Notes: generated by a model from the sequence alone, not told the origin. Counted from the stretch's first letter, positions 47,136 to 56,255 are shown. The stretch: 64,000 bases of DNA from Candidatus Gastranaerophilales bacterium (GCA_944326915.1 CALVFT010000005.1:58250-122249); one strand, 5' to 3'. Program-made: numbers and translations.

Positions 47136-47239
47136 TACATCCACCTGCCTTTCTATACTTATCATACCGTACTTTTGTTAATTTGTTACAGCTCAATAAC
47201 TAAAAATCATCCAAATTATGTAGAAAAATACATAAAATT

Positions 47240-47271
47240 AGACCATAATAACTAGAGAGCTATTATGGTCT
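47240..47271 (-). terminator. Hairpin downstream of the deaminase gene
   Basis: AGACCATAATA / TATTATGGTCT 11-bp stem with a 10-nt loop. On the minus strand it follows the dCMP deaminase gene; only a short T run follows. Confidence 0.6.
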
Positions 47272-47296
47272 TAATGATTTTTTATCAAAAATCAAA

Positions 47297-47743
47297 CTAT
47301 ACTTCTTCTAATTCTTTTCTTATATCATCAACTGTTACATGAAGTACAGGAGAATTTTCATCTTTTCTCAATACAACGTTGGTAATCCCTGATTGTACTA
47401 TAAATCTTTTACATAAAATGCAAATAAAATTGTGTCCCCAAATATACATTGTAGAACCTTTACATCTGTCTTGACCAGCTTGAATTATTGCATTTTGCTC
47501 TGCATGAATTGATCTGCAAGTTTCATAACGTGTGCCTGATGGAATATTATTTTTTATTCTGTAGCACTCACCTCTTTCGTAACAAGATTCTACTTTTGAC
47601 GGAGTACCATTATAGCCGGTTGCTTTAATTTTTTTGTCTTCTCCAACAATAACTGCTCCCACCTGAGCCCTTATACAATTTGAACGGCTAGCACAAGTCT
47701 TTGCTAAATCCAAAAAATAATCTTCCCAAGATTTTATTTCCAT
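47297..47743 (-). CDS. dCMP deaminase family protein (ComEB-like)
   Basis: 148 residues. Zinc deaminase that makes dUMP from dCMP. HAE motif in CRSIHAEQNAI (His80, Glu82) and Cys108/Cys111 in FICILC; the usual Pro before the CxxC is replaced by Ile. ATGYNGTPS is the substrate-loop hallmark. Extra Cys (Cys23, Cys54, Cys60, Cys76) may bind a second zinc, as in related deaminases. SD GGTGG. Confidence 0.9.
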   Translation of the reverse strand: MEIKSWEDYFLDLAKTCASRSNCIRAQVGAVIVGEDKKIKATGYNGTPSKVESCYERGECYRIKNNIPSGTRYETCRSIHAEQNAIIQAGQDRCKGSTMYIWGHNFICILCKRFIVQSGITNVVLRKDENSPVLHVTVDDIRKELEEV

Positions 47744-47895
47744 ATTTCCACCTTCTTTTTTACTTTACTTTGATAGTTATATGTTACATATAAAATTATT
47801 CGCTTGCAATATAAAATTCATAAATATTCACTAACTATTGACACCGTAACTTATGCAAACTACCATAAACAATTATGAACAGCGGGAGAATGCTT

Positions 47896-48810
47896 ATGGA
47901 TATTTTTGAACAAATTAAATATGGTGAGGGGTTAAGTATTAGATTTGGAAGTTTTAAACTATCTTTCAAAAAAAATACTGATGAAAAGGACTTCCCTGAA
48001 ATGCTAAAAAAATGGTACAAAAAAAGAACAGGGAAAAAACTTAATCTTGAAAACCCTCAAACTTTTAATGAAAAAATTCAATGGCTTAAACTATATGACA
48101 ATTCTCCTCTAAAAACTCAACTCGCTGATAAATATTTAGTTAGAGAGTGGATAAAAAATGAAATAGGCGAAGAATATCTTATTCCACTACTTGGAGTCTG
48201 GGATAGTTTTGATGAAATTGATTTTGACAAACTCCCTAATCAATTTGTTCTAAAAGCAAATCACGGCTGTGCTTGGAACATTATTGTCAAGGATAAATCA
48301 AAATTTGATAAAAAGAAAGCCAAGAAAAAATTTGATAAATGGATGAAAAGGAACTATGCATATAAGGCAGGGCTAGAGCTTCAATACAAAGATATCTCTC
48401 CTAAAATCATTGCAGAGCAATATATTGTTGATTCTAAAGGAGAGCTCAACGATTATAAAACTCTCTGTTTCAACGGAGAACCAAAATTTATATGGATAGA
48501 TTGCGGAAGATTTAAAAACAGAACAGAAAATATTTATGATACAAAATGGAATTTGCAACCATTTTTGATGACTTACCCTAACTCAAAAGATCCAATACCT
48601 GCTCCAGAAAATTTAGATAAAATGATAGATTTAGCAAAAAAACTTTGTCAGAATTTTGCTCTAGTTAGAGTTGACTTTTACAATGTTGACGGAAAAATTT
48701 ATTTCGGAGAAATGACATTCACTTCTGCTAGCGGTGTTGACAAATTTATACCAGGAGAATATGACCTTAAACTTGGACAAATGCTTACACTGCCAAATAA
48801 AGAGGAGTAA
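47896..48810 (+). CDS. TupA-like ATP-grasp protein (surface polysaccharide)
   Basis: 304 residues from ATG 47896 (GGGAG 8 nt upstream); ATG 47875 would add seven residues. Family pattern: NPQTFNEKIQWLKLYD, ADKYLVREWI, LPNQFVLKANHGCAWNIIV, DYKTLCFNGEP, ALVRVDFYNVDGKIYFGEMTF. TupA-like ATP-grasp proteins make polyglutamate or glycan links in cell-wall teichuronopeptide and capsule clusters. Two-gene operon with the next glycosyltransferase (2 bp gap). Confidence 0.88.
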   Translation: MDIFEQIKYGEGLSIRFGSFKLSFKKNTDEKDFPEMLKKWYKKRTGKKLNLENPQTFNEKIQWLKLYDNSPLKTQLADKYLVREWIKNEIGEEYLIPLLGVWDSFDEIDFDKLPNQFVLKANHGCAWNIIVKDKSKFDKKKAKKKFDKWMKRNYAYKAGLELQYKDISPKIIAEQYIVDSKGELNDYKTLCFNGEPKFIWIDCGRFKNRTENIYDTKWNLQPFLMTYPNSKDPIPAPENLDKMIDLAKKLCQNFALVRVDFYNVDGKIYFGEMTFTSASGVDKFIPGEYDLKLGQMLTLPNKEE

Positions 48811-48812
48811 AA

Positions 48813-49712
48813 ATGAAACTTTTTCAAAAACAGAAAATAGGAAATAATCGTATAATAAGTTTTCTAGGCCTAAAATTTAAATATAGAGTCGGAAGAAATT
48901 ATAAATTTGAAAAAGTTACAACATCTGGCATAACAAAAGAAAAAAGAACACCACAAATCATTGTATCTTTAACGTCGTTCCCTGCAAGAATTCCATTCCT
49001 ACATAAAACTATTACATCTTTGCTTAATCAATCAATGAAACCGGATATGCTAATTCTTTGGCTTGCAGAAGAACAGTTTCCAAATAAAGAAAAGGATCTA
49101 ACACCAGAATTACTTGATTTGAAACAATATGGACTTACTATTCAATGGTGTAATGATATTAGACCATATAAAAAACTTGTTCCTACAATAAAAAACTATC
49201 CTAATGACATAATTATCACGGTTGATGACGATATTTATTACGACCAAAAAATGGTTGAACTTTTGTACAATGCATACCAAAAATCACCTCAATATATCCA
49301 TTGTCACAGATGTACAAAAATTTTCTACAAAAATGGAGAAATTAAAGCAAAAGGAGGCGGAAAAAAATATTATAAAAAGCCATCTTTTGCTAATAAACTA
49401 GTTGGCGTCGGAGGAGTTCTTTACCCTCCACAATCTCTGTATAAAGATATTACAAATGAAGAACTATTTATGGAATTAGCCCCAACAAACGATGATATCT
49501 GGTTCTGGTTAATGGCAGTACTAAATGGGACCAAAATAAATGTCATAAAAAATAATATCCCTGACCCAGCAGAACTTGATGAAACAATGCAAGGTCCTTG
49601 CCTCACTCATATCAACGACCATGGAGATAATTTGTTTTATAAACAATTAAAAAATGTCCTCTATCACTATGAAGGACTAGAGGACAAAATAAAACAAGAT
49701 TTGAAGTCGTAA
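48813..49712 (+). CDS. GT-A-type glycosyltransferase
   Basis: 299 residues, no membrane segment. QIIVSLTSFPARIPFLHKTI and LLNQSMKPDMLILWL fit a GT-A nucleotide-sugar fold; the metal-binding DxD is VDDDIYYD near residue 138. GVGGVLYPP and the APTNDDIWFWL block resemble acceptor-site motifs of glycosyltransferases in capsular or LPS clusters. SD AGAGGAG. Its stop directly abuts the stop of convergent purH. Sugar and acceptor unknown. Confidence 0.85.
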   Translation: MKLFQKQKIGNNRIISFLGLKFKYRVGRNYKFEKVTTSGITKEKRTPQIIVSLTSFPARIPFLHKTITSLLNQSMKPDMLILWLAEEQFPNKEKDLTPELLDLKQYGLTIQWCNDIRPYKKLVPTIKNYPNDIIITVDDDIYYDQKMVELLYNAYQKSPQYIHCHRCTKIFYKNGEIKAKGGGKKYYKKPSFANKLVGVGGVLYPPQSLYKDITNEELFMELAPTNDDIWFWLMAVLNGTKINVIKNNIPDPAELDETMQGPCLTHINDHGDNLFYKQLKNVLYHYEGLEDKIKQDLKS

Positions 49713-50687
49713 TTAGTGCCTATAATTTTTTATTCCTGTCGTAATCATAGCAACACCATATTTATTACAAACTTCGATTAGTTTTTGATCTTTTCCAGAC
49801 CCTCCAGGCTGAATTATTACAGAAATTCTACCTTGCGCTGCAGCATATATACAATCCTCTGCAGTTAAAGCATCATCGCTAGCAAGTACTGCCTCTTTTG
49901 ATCCGTCACAAGCATAATTCAATGCTGACTCTATTGCTTGCAGCGAATTTGTATTACCTTGTGATATTGCAAAAGTTTTAAAATCTTTTGCTATAACTGC
50001 AGCATTTGTCTTTGCATGCTTTACTACATTCCAAGCAAACACAGCATCTTCAATTTGCTCAGGGCTTGGTTTCATTACAGTTACAACCTTAAATAACTCT
50101 TTCCTTAATTCACTGCTATTTGATTCTTGTACAAGCGTTCCAAAAGGAGAAATTATTATTTCCTCACTTGTCAATTTTCTATACTCTGCGAGAGATGTAT
50201 TTAGTTTAATCAACTTGATATTATCATTTTCTGAAAACAATTCTAATGATTTAGAATCAAATCCAGGAGCTATAATAACCTTTACGTCCATTGAATTTAT
50301 ATGCTTAGCAATTTCAAAATCAACAGGTTTTGTAAATCCAAATGTTCCCGAAAAGCAACTAATTGGATCACAATCAAATGCTTTTGTATAAGCTTCATAC
50401 AAAGAACGACCTAAGGCTACACCACAAGGTTTTGTATGTTTTACTGCAACTGCAGCATTAACATCATAAAATTCAGAAATTATATTCATAACCTCTGTAA
50501 CATTTATCATATCATTAAATGACAATTCTTTATTAAAAAGAATTTCATAATCTATCATACGATCATTTTTATACAATGCAGCTCTTTGATGGGAGTTTTC
50601 ACCACATTCTAAATTCCTCAACTTTTCAAAATTATAAACTTTTAAAGTCTCATCTGATAAAATACGATTGTATTCTACATTTTCCAT
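49713..50687 (-). CDS. purH: AICAR formyltransferase domain protein (truncated PurH)
   Basis: 324 residues; full PurH is about 510-520. Only the transformylase half is present: ECGENSHQRAALY (usually YGENPHQ), VKHTKPCGVALG with Lys83-His84, DPISCFSGTFGF, IIQPGGSGKD, and GIKNYRH at the end. The N-terminal MGS-like IMP cyclohydrolase domain is missing, and the 180 bp upstream contain no remnant. The usual GxGQxxRVDS segment is altered to FAISQGNTNSLQAIES. Either a separate IMP cyclohydrolase exists, or the enzyme has another role. Confidence 0.85.
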   Translation of the reverse strand: MENVEYNRILSDETLKVYNFEKLRNLECGENSHQRAALYKNDRMIDYEILFNKELSFNDMINVTEVMNIISEFYDVNAAVAVKHTKPCGVALGRSLYEAYTKAFDCDPISCFSGTFGFTKPVDFEIAKHINSMDVKVIIAPGFDSKSLELFSENDNIKLIKLNTSLAEYRKLTSEEIIISPFGTLVQESNSSELRKELFKVVTVMKPSPEQIEDAVFAWNVVKHAKTNAAVIAKDFKTFAISQGNTNSLQAIESALNYACDGSKEAVLASDDALTAEDCIYAAAQGRISVIIQPGGSGKDQKLIEVCNKYGVAMITTGIKNYRH

Positions 50688-50867
50688 ATATTCATACCCC
50701 TTTGATATGTCTAATTAGTTTTTTTTAATTATATCATTAACAATGTATTTTTTTATATTTCCTTAGCATTTTGTAACTATTAAAGCACTTAACAGGTGCA
50801 TTTTCTTGAAATAATTTTTTTAATATTATATAATTGCCTTGTGAGTTAAAGAATTTAAGAGGACAGA

Positions 50868-51527
50868 ATGGTAAGTAATAAAATTACAGAGGGTGTTGGG
50901 AAGAAAATTGTAGAAGCTTTAAAAATGCAATCAGACATAGAAGTCCAAAACGTGATAGACAATTCAGAAGTTGAAACTCATTCTGATTTAAATGAATCTT
51001 CTGAAATAGAGTTTATCAATAAAGACAATCAAGAATATAATAATTCTATGTATAATGAACCTCTTGAAAATTCTTTTGAGACAAACGATCAATTTAATTC
51101 TATAAATAACTTTCAACATACTCAAAATCAATCTTTTGACCAACCGATCACATCAGGAATGATAAATTTTGTTAATAATGATGTTGAAAAAGAGAGTATT
51201 AATAATGACGTTGATGGTTTTGAAATACCTGCAAATGTTGCGGTTCTAAAACAGTTGATAAACCAACTTCCTGCAGGAGTATCAAAACAAACAGGAGCTC
51301 AAATTATCAGACAAACAATGGAAGCTCTTGGAATTTCAATGAAAAATGTACTTCAAGAAGCTCAACAAGTACAAGAAGGATTAAGCAACTCTGCAAGAGA
51401 ATGCCAAACAACAATAATGGACTATAAAAGACAAATAGGAGTGCTCGAAAAGCAGGCTCTTAAATATCAAAAACAATACGGAGTGCTTAATGATATAATT
51501 AGTCTTTTTATACAAACAAATAATTAA
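50868..51527 (+). CDS. Hypothetical protein, disordered N-terminus and coiled-coil C-terminus
   Basis: 219 residues, SD AAGAGGACAG. Residues 1-115 are Asn/Glu/Ser-rich and disordered. Residues 120-219 are helical with a coiled coil (NVAVLKQLINQLPAGVSKQTGAQIIRQTME, then QIGVLEKQALKYQKQYGVL). No family recognised. It faces the minus-strand cluster 51564-54480 across a shared terminator. Confidence 0.75.
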   Translation: MVSNKITEGVGKKIVEALKMQSDIEVQNVIDNSEVETHSDLNESSEIEFINKDNQEYNNSMYNEPLENSFETNDQFNSINNFQHTQNQSFDQPITSGMINFVNNDVEKESINNDVDGFEIPANVAVLKQLINQLPAGVSKQTGAQIIRQTMEALGISMKNVLQEAQQVQEGLSNSARECQTTIMDYKRQIGVLEKQALKYQKQYGVLNDIISLFIQTNN

Positions 51528-51530
51528 AAT

Positions 51531-51562
51531 AAAAAGCTCCAAAATCAATTTTGGAGCTTTTT
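51531..51562. terminator. Bidirectional terminator
   Basis: 15-bp stem AAAAAGCTCCAAAAT / ATTTTGGAGCTTTTT between convergent genes. Confidence 0.92.
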
Positions 51563-51563
51563 A

Positions 51564-51890
51564 TTAGTTAAAGTAACTTAATGTTTGCAAGTTTTTCGAG
51601 AACATTTCCTTACAAGAATTATATTCTGCATCAATCATCTTCAGTCTGTTTTGATATTGTAATAACTGACTATCAAGTTTTTGTTCCAGAGCCTTCAGCT
51701 TGGCCTGTCGTTGATTTAACATCTTTGTAATAGGAGATTCAGGATCATAATCATTACCCACTTGCATTAAGTCATCGCCAGACTGTGTTAACCCAATTTT
51801 AGTTTGAGTTATCAACTGGATTTTATATTCCAAGTCTAACCTTGCTTGTTGCAAATATTGCATTCTTAATGTCGCAGTAATTAATCCCAT
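51564..51890 (-). CDS. Small coiled-coil protein with N-terminal module shared with the gene at 53227
   Basis: 108 residues. Helical throughout. The first 38 residues align without gaps to the start of the 417-residue protein encoded at 53227-54480: both begin MG and keep Arg9, Leu13, Glu21-Tyr22, Gln25, Gln29 and Leu34. A coiled coil (SPITKMLNQRQAKLKALEQKLD) follows. No signal peptide. I suggest a secreted or structural partner of the flagellar-type export system. It lies 12 bp downstream of the 51903 gene. Confidence 0.72.
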   Translation of the reverse strand: MGLITATLRMQYLQQARLDLEYKIQLITQTKIGLTQSGDDLMQVGNDYDPESPITKMLNQRQAKLKALEQKLDSQLLQYQNRLKMIDAEYNSCKEMFSKNLQTLSYFN

Positions 51891-51902
51891 TTTTAATCGT
51901 CC

Positions 51903-52175
51903 TTATCTGGTTTCGTTGAGATTGTTTCCCCTTAAGAAACTATGCTGATTATTTTCTGCTATCAACTGTTCCATCTTTTGAAATTGATGACGATGATAAT
52001 TCAGTCTATACTGAGCCATTTTGAGTTTTTTCTTCATCGTAAGAAAGTCTTTTATTCCTTCTACAAATGAATTCGCCATTGATTTCAGCGGATTTTTTCT
52101 TATGAGGAAGTTTTTTGAATAAATTAAAAAGTCTACCAACCTTTTAATATTCATCTCTAAAGTATCTCGAAGCAT
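51903..52175 (-). CDS. Small basic helical protein
   Basis: 90 residues, strong AAGGAG upstream. Basic and amphipathic (KRLVDFLIYSKNFLIRKNP, MKKKLKMAQYRLNYHRHQF). No signal or membrane helix. In one operon with 51564. Size and helical build would suit a chaperone or small structural protein; not recognised. Confidence 0.7.
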   Translation of the reverse strand: MLRDTLEMNIKRLVDFLIYSKNFLIRKNPLKSMANSFVEGIKDFLTMKKKLKMAQYRLNYHRHQFQKMEQLIAENNQHSFLRGNNLNETR

Positions 52176-52367
52176 TTTTCTCCTTTACACTTTAGACCTA
52201 CATGTATATTAAAACAATTGTTAACAAATTATTGCCATGATTTACAAGGTTTTCTTAACATGTCTTAACTTTTTCAGTCTGTGTTCTATTCTATTTTCTT
52301 AATAACGGATTTATGGGATTAAACTTTAACAAAAAAATCAAGAGATACTTAAATTCGTAATATATTT

Positions 52368-53189
52368 TTACAAGTTTTGAATAGCTTTACTATCACCATC
52401 AATTGATTCTTTTAACATCTTTTTACAAACGTCACCTTGTGTATCAAGCATTTTACAAACGGTCTCAATATTTCTAACTTTATTTGACAAGATTGTGTCA
52501 GCACTCGCCGTAATATTACCGGTAACATTTTGATATGCAGCCAAAGCAGCAGAACTTGTACCTTGCATCAAATTACCCATAACAATTGCAGGTAAACCAT
52601 ATTCTCCCAAATAAGGTGCAGCGGCTTGCATTATACCACCCCAACCAGATATAACACCAGCAATTGGAAGTACAATATTTTTCATTCCAAAGCCATAACC
52701 ATTTGCAGCACCAACTCCATAAGCAGCAGCACTTGCAACATCAGCAATACCACCTAATCCAGATGCTCCTCCGGTTACATATCCACTATCAGTACCCCAA
52801 CCTGAAAGAATAGAAGAAGCTCCGCCTGTTGCATATCCTTCTCCTAACCCCCAACTTATTGGAGCAGCTCCGCCAGGGAATCCTGAATAGTTGTATAAAC
52901 TATTTAAACCAAAAGCGGAATTCCCTGAAAAACTACTTGAATAAGATGTTCCAGGAATTGCCATTGATTCTGCATTTCCAAAAACAGTGGCAAATGATGA
53001 TGGAGCAAATAAACTTGCAAGGTTATATAAAAAACCACCCGTAGCGCCAAAACCTGTACCCATGCCACTACCTGACACTGTTAAATCTCTTAATTTATCA
53101 TAAGTTTCCCACAACTGAGCTTTAGCATCTCCACTTGCTGAACCAAACTTATTTGCAATTACTAAATAACTATCATTCTTGTATGACAT
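52368..53189 (-). CDS. Gly/Ala/Ser-rich hypothetical protein
   Basis: 273 residues. Residues 1-35 are helical (SGDAKAQLWETYDKLRDL). Residues 36-190 are extremely Gly/Ser/Ala-rich with repeated GYATGGASSILSGWG and GYVTGGASGLGGI units and weakly hydrophobic stretches. Residues 190-273 are helical again, with two Cys (CKMLDTQGDVCKKML). No Sec signal. Low-complexity Gly-rich centre with helical ends resembles a structural or exported protein. It lies 37 bp after the 53227 gene on the same strand. Confidence 0.72.
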   Translation of the reverse strand: MSYKNDSYLVIANKFGSASGDAKAQLWETYDKLRDLTVSGSGMGTGFGATGGFLYNLASLFAPSSFATVFGNAESMAIPGTSYSSSFSGNSAFGLNSLYNYSGFPGGAAPISWGLGEGYATGGASSILSGWGTDSGYVTGGASGLGGIADVASAAAYGVGAANGYGFGMKNIVLPIAGVISGWGGIMQAAAPYLGEYGLPAIVMGNLMQGTSSAALAAYQNVTGNITASADTILSNKVRNIETVCKMLDTQGDVCKKMLKESIDGDSKAIQNL

Positions 53190-53226
53190 GTGTACCTCTC
53201 ATTAATATTATTTGCTATCCAAAAAC

Positions 53227-54480
53227 TTATTCAAAAGTCTTGAATGTAGATTCAATATTCTTATCAATAACCTTCTTAACTGCTTCCATCTCTGTTTGCA
53301 AGGCTTCTTGTTCTGTATCTAATTGTTTTAGACGTAATTCAAGGGTTCTATCTTGTTGTTGAATTTTTTCAGTCTTCGCATTTATATCAGCTATTTTCTT
53401 TTCGTATACCTGCATATCATAGTTGTATTGATTCATAGCATCTTGATAAGCATCTTCATCTGTTATAGTCTCTGTTTTTAGAGCATATGTTGCAGTTGAG
53501 TCCTCAAATCTTATTGTTTGAGGTCGTCCATTTTCATCTAAATCAACAAAAGCCTTTTCTTGCTTTTCAATTTTTGTTTTGATATTTTCAGCATTATACA
53601 TTGTCAATTTTGCTTGATTTTCGGTAGGCTGTGAAGGATCTGGAGCACTTATAGCTGAAGCTGTCAAATCCTCTAAACATGCAAAATATCTTTTACCTTG
53701 AAATTCCCAAGTATAAATATCACTTGACCCTGCAAAAGCCTGATCAGGAAATTCTTTACAAATTTGTTCATATGCAGCTTTTTGTTCAGAATCATTTGGG
53801 TCATATTTTGAAACTTCACAATTACCCACATAAGTAGGTACTCCTGAATTTATATGATATTCATTGGAATCACCTGTTCCTGCAATTGAATTATCTAAAT
53901 CAGTTTTTGTTGTAAAATGCATTTTTCCATCAGCATCTGTGTATGTATAAACATCATCTATATTTTCTTTTCCAAAATCAGGATAATCATTAACTAATTT
54001 ATCATATATCTCTTTTTGTTCTGCGCTATTAGGATCATATTTACTAACTGCATTTCCATCGACAGTATAGGATCCATCTCCAGGATTTTGAGTAACAGAA
54101 CCTGTATTTATTTTACCTTGTTCACTTTTTGTATCTAATACAACTTGAGGATTTGTTTTCTTTGACTGGATACCAGTATAAACATCTGAATAGTGATAGT
54201 GAGTTACCAAATAATTATATCCATCTGGATCATTTTCTAACGGAGTCATACTTGTAATGGTTTCACCTGTAACCCCATCTTCATATGAATACTGCAAAGT
54301 TGTGTAATCTTGAGTACTAGGAGCTGTAGGAACTTCCAAAGTTAATAATTCATTAAATGTATTTGCACTTTGGTTTGCTAAAGCTGTACGAGCTTGATTC
54401 ACCTGTTGTCCTTCATATTCAACGTTAGTTTTTCTAGCTGTCAAACCTAAATATCTTGCCTGTGACGCTGCCATACCCAT
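53227..54480 (-). CDS. Putative export substrate with tandem internal repeat and coiled-coil tail
   Basis: 417 residues. N-terminus MGMAASQARYLGLTARK, then VEYEGQQVNQARTALANQS, resembles a D0-like assembly/export region and aligns with the start of the 108-residue protein at 51564. Residues about 125-250 hold two copies of a roughly 55-residue unit: VSKYDPNSAEQKEIYDKL and VSKYDPNDSEQKAAYEQI, each followed by a Tyr-Thr beta segment. The last 80 residues are coiled coil (KIQQQDRTLELRLKQLDTEQ). No Sec signal. First gene of a four-gene minus-strand cluster. Confidence 0.78.
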   Translation of the reverse strand: MGMAASQARYLGLTARKTNVEYEGQQVNQARTALANQSANTFNELLTLEVPTAPSTQDYTTLQYSYEDGVTGETITSMTPLENDPDGYNYLVTHYHYSDVYTGIQSKKTNPQVVLDTKSEQGKINTGSVTQNPGDGSYTVDGNAVSKYDPNSAEQKEIYDKLVNDYPDFGKENIDDVYTYTDADGKMHFTTKTDLDNSIAGTGDSNEYHINSGVPTYVGNCEVSKYDPNDSEQKAAYEQICKEFPDQAFAGSSDIYTWEFQGKRYFACLEDLTASAISAPDPSQPTENQAKLTMYNAENIKTKIEKQEKAFVDLDENGRPQTIRFEDSTATYALKTETITDEDAYQDAMNQYNYDMQVYEKKIADINAKTEKIQQQDRTLELRLKQLDTEQEALQTEMEAVKKVIDKNIESTFKTFE

Positions 54481-54654
54481 ATGACTATTCTCCTCGTATA
54501 AATTCTACCTTACATTTTATTTATAATGACGTTTTTATTTTTGTCAACATCTCATTTAAAATTATACGGCATTTATTTTTATATATACATAGTAAATCCT
54601 TCAAAATCAATCAATTAAACGAGTTTTTATATTAGAAATCATCTTTATAATGTA

Positions 54655-54687
54655 CAAAGGGGAGATTCATTACGAACCTCCCCTTTG
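54655..54687 (-). terminator. Hairpin downstream of rpsA
   Basis: CAAAGGGGAG / CTCCCCTTTG 10-bp G+C-rich stem just after the rpsA stop, without a clear T run. Confidence 0.5.
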
Positions 54688-54705
54688 CAATTCTTTATTT
54701 TAATA

Positions 54706-55776
54706 TTATTCTTCTGATTCTTTTGTTTCTGCTTTTTCTTCATTTACAGTCAGAGCAATGCGTTTATCTGTTGGATTGAATTTCAAAATATATGTATCAA
54801 TTTTGTCACCAACTTGTAAAATACATTCCTTTTGGTTTTGTAATTCAACAACTTCTGCATGAGGTAATAGAGCTTCTACTCCAGGGAATACTTCTACAAA
54901 TGCACCAAAATGTTTGATTCTTGTAATAGTACCTTCTACCTTATCACCTTCTTTGATTTGTTTTTCAGCTTCTAGCCATGGATCTGGTTCAAGATTTTTC
55001 AAACTCAAAGAAACTCTTTGTTTATCATGATCTACTGCAATTACTTCAACATCAATTTTGTCACCTACATTTAGGATATCTGTAGGATGATCGATCCATC
55101 TCCAAGATAATTGTGATAGAGGTAAAAGTCCATCAATACCGCCAAGATCAATAAATGCACCAAAATCAGTAATCCTTACAACATCACCTTTTACAATTTG
55201 TCCGGGTTCAATTTGTGCAAACACATTCTTTCTAGCTTCTACGGCACTATCTTCATATACCTTTTTATTTGATAAAATGAAGTTATTTTGTTGAGGATCT
55301 AAAGTAAGAATTTTTAATTCAATCTTGCTTCCTACTTCTAAATCACTTTCTTTTGCTCTTAATTGAGAAGAAGGAACAAATCCTCTTACCCCTGATAATT
55401 CTACAAGAATACCACCTTTAACAATTCCTGCTACAGTTCCTAGAATTGTTTCATCAGCAGCTTTTGCTTTTTCAAGTTCTTTCCAAGCATATGCTTGATC
55501 AACTTTCTTACGAGATAATAAGAACTTACCATCTTCATCTTCTTCTCTAATGATAAGGAACTCATATTCCTCACCTTTTTTCAATTTATCTTCAACATTT
55601 TCATCTTTTTCAGCAGCTTCACGAGTTGGAACAACTGCAATTGTTTTTGCGCCGATATCGACCATTACACCTTGACTATCATAGCCACACACGATGCCTT
55701 TTACTAAATCACCTTTTTGAAACTTATAGTCATACTGTTTCAATAATTCTTCAAAATCTAATTCTTGAGATGTCAT
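54706..55776 (-). CDS. rpsA: 30S ribosomal protein S1 (four S1 domains)
   Basis: 356 residues from ATG 55776 (GGAG 5 nt upstream); a GTG at 55800 would add eight residues. Four OB-fold S1 repeats at about 20-90, 108-175, 193-262 and 280-348, e.g. GDVVRITDFGAFIDLGGIDGLLPLSQLSW and GTITRIKHFGAFVEVFPGVEALLPHAEV. SWRWIDHPTDILNVGDKIDVEVI is S1-specific. Shorter than the six-domain proteobacterial S1 and closer to cyanobacterial or Gram-positive lengths. The acidic tail is natural. Confidence 0.92.
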   Translation of the reverse strand: MTSQELDFEELLKQYDYKFQKGDLVKGIVCGYDSQGVMVDIGAKTIAVVPTREAAEKDENVEDKLKKGEEYEFLIIREEDEDGKFLLSRKKVDQAYAWKELEKAKAADETILGTVAGIVKGGILVELSGVRGFVPSSQLRAKESDLEVGSKIELKILTLDPQQNNFILSNKKVYEDSAVEARKNVFAQIEPGQIVKGDVVRITDFGAFIDLGGIDGLLPLSQLSWRWIDHPTDILNVGDKIDVEVIAVDHDKQRVSLSLKNLEPDPWLEAEKQIKEGDKVEGTITRIKHFGAFVEVFPGVEALLPHAEVVELQNQKECILQVGDKIDTYILKFNPTDKRIALTVNEEKAETKESEE

Positions 55777-55863
55777 ATTTACTCCACTGTCCGTAGACAC
55801 TACACTAATAACAATTTTTATATTAACAGACGTTTGTCAATTTGTAAAGTTTTTTAAAACAAA

Positions 55864-56160
55864 CTACTTAACATTTCTGACAAATGCTGATGCTATTTCT
55901 TTTACTAGATTAAAACCTTCAGCTACTCTTGGAGTAAGTTTATCTAAAATTATACCAAATTCTTCATCTAGTTTCCCTTCAGGCATTCTTGCACCTTTTC
56001 CTTCAAGGATTTTACCGTTTTTTACAATAAAACAATCTAAAGCATTATCGTTGAATAAAAGTTTTGCTGTAGATTTGTCCTTTAGAGGGATACTAGCAAG
56101 CTTTTTGCCTTGCATTTGAGCTAATTTTACAAAATTTAGAGGTTGTTGTATTTTTGTCAT
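55864..56160 (-). CDS. Small hypothetical protein
   Basis: 98 residues, SD AAAGGAC. Mixed alpha/beta (KLLFNDNALDCFIVKNGKILEGKG) with an amphipathic C-terminal helix (RVAEGFNLVKEIASAFVRNV). No family recognised. It sits between valS and rpsA on the same strand with separate upstream gaps. Confidence 0.7.
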   Translation of the reverse strand: MTKIQQPLNFVKLAQMQGKKLASIPLKDKSTAKLLFNDNALDCFIVKNGKILEGKGARMPEGKLDEEFGIILDKLTPRVAEGFNLVKEIASAFVRNVK

Positions 56161-56192
56161 TTTTTGTCCTTTCTTATTATTTGATTACACTA

Positions 56193-56231
56193 AAAGAGGA
56201 ACAAGTTTTTATTTGCTACTTGCCCCTCTTT
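56193..56231 (-). terminator. Terminator of valS
   Basis: On the minus strand AAAGAGGGGCAAG / CTTGTTCCTCTTT, 11 of 13 pairs, followed by TTTT. Confidence 0.75.
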
Positions 56232-56255
56232 ATTTGTAATATTTCTTAATATTTA

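Noticed and set aside
50688..50867. Frameshifted IMP cyclohydrolase domain upstream of purH
   Set aside because: The region is AT-rich, with no MGS-like motif in any frame and only 180 bp of room.
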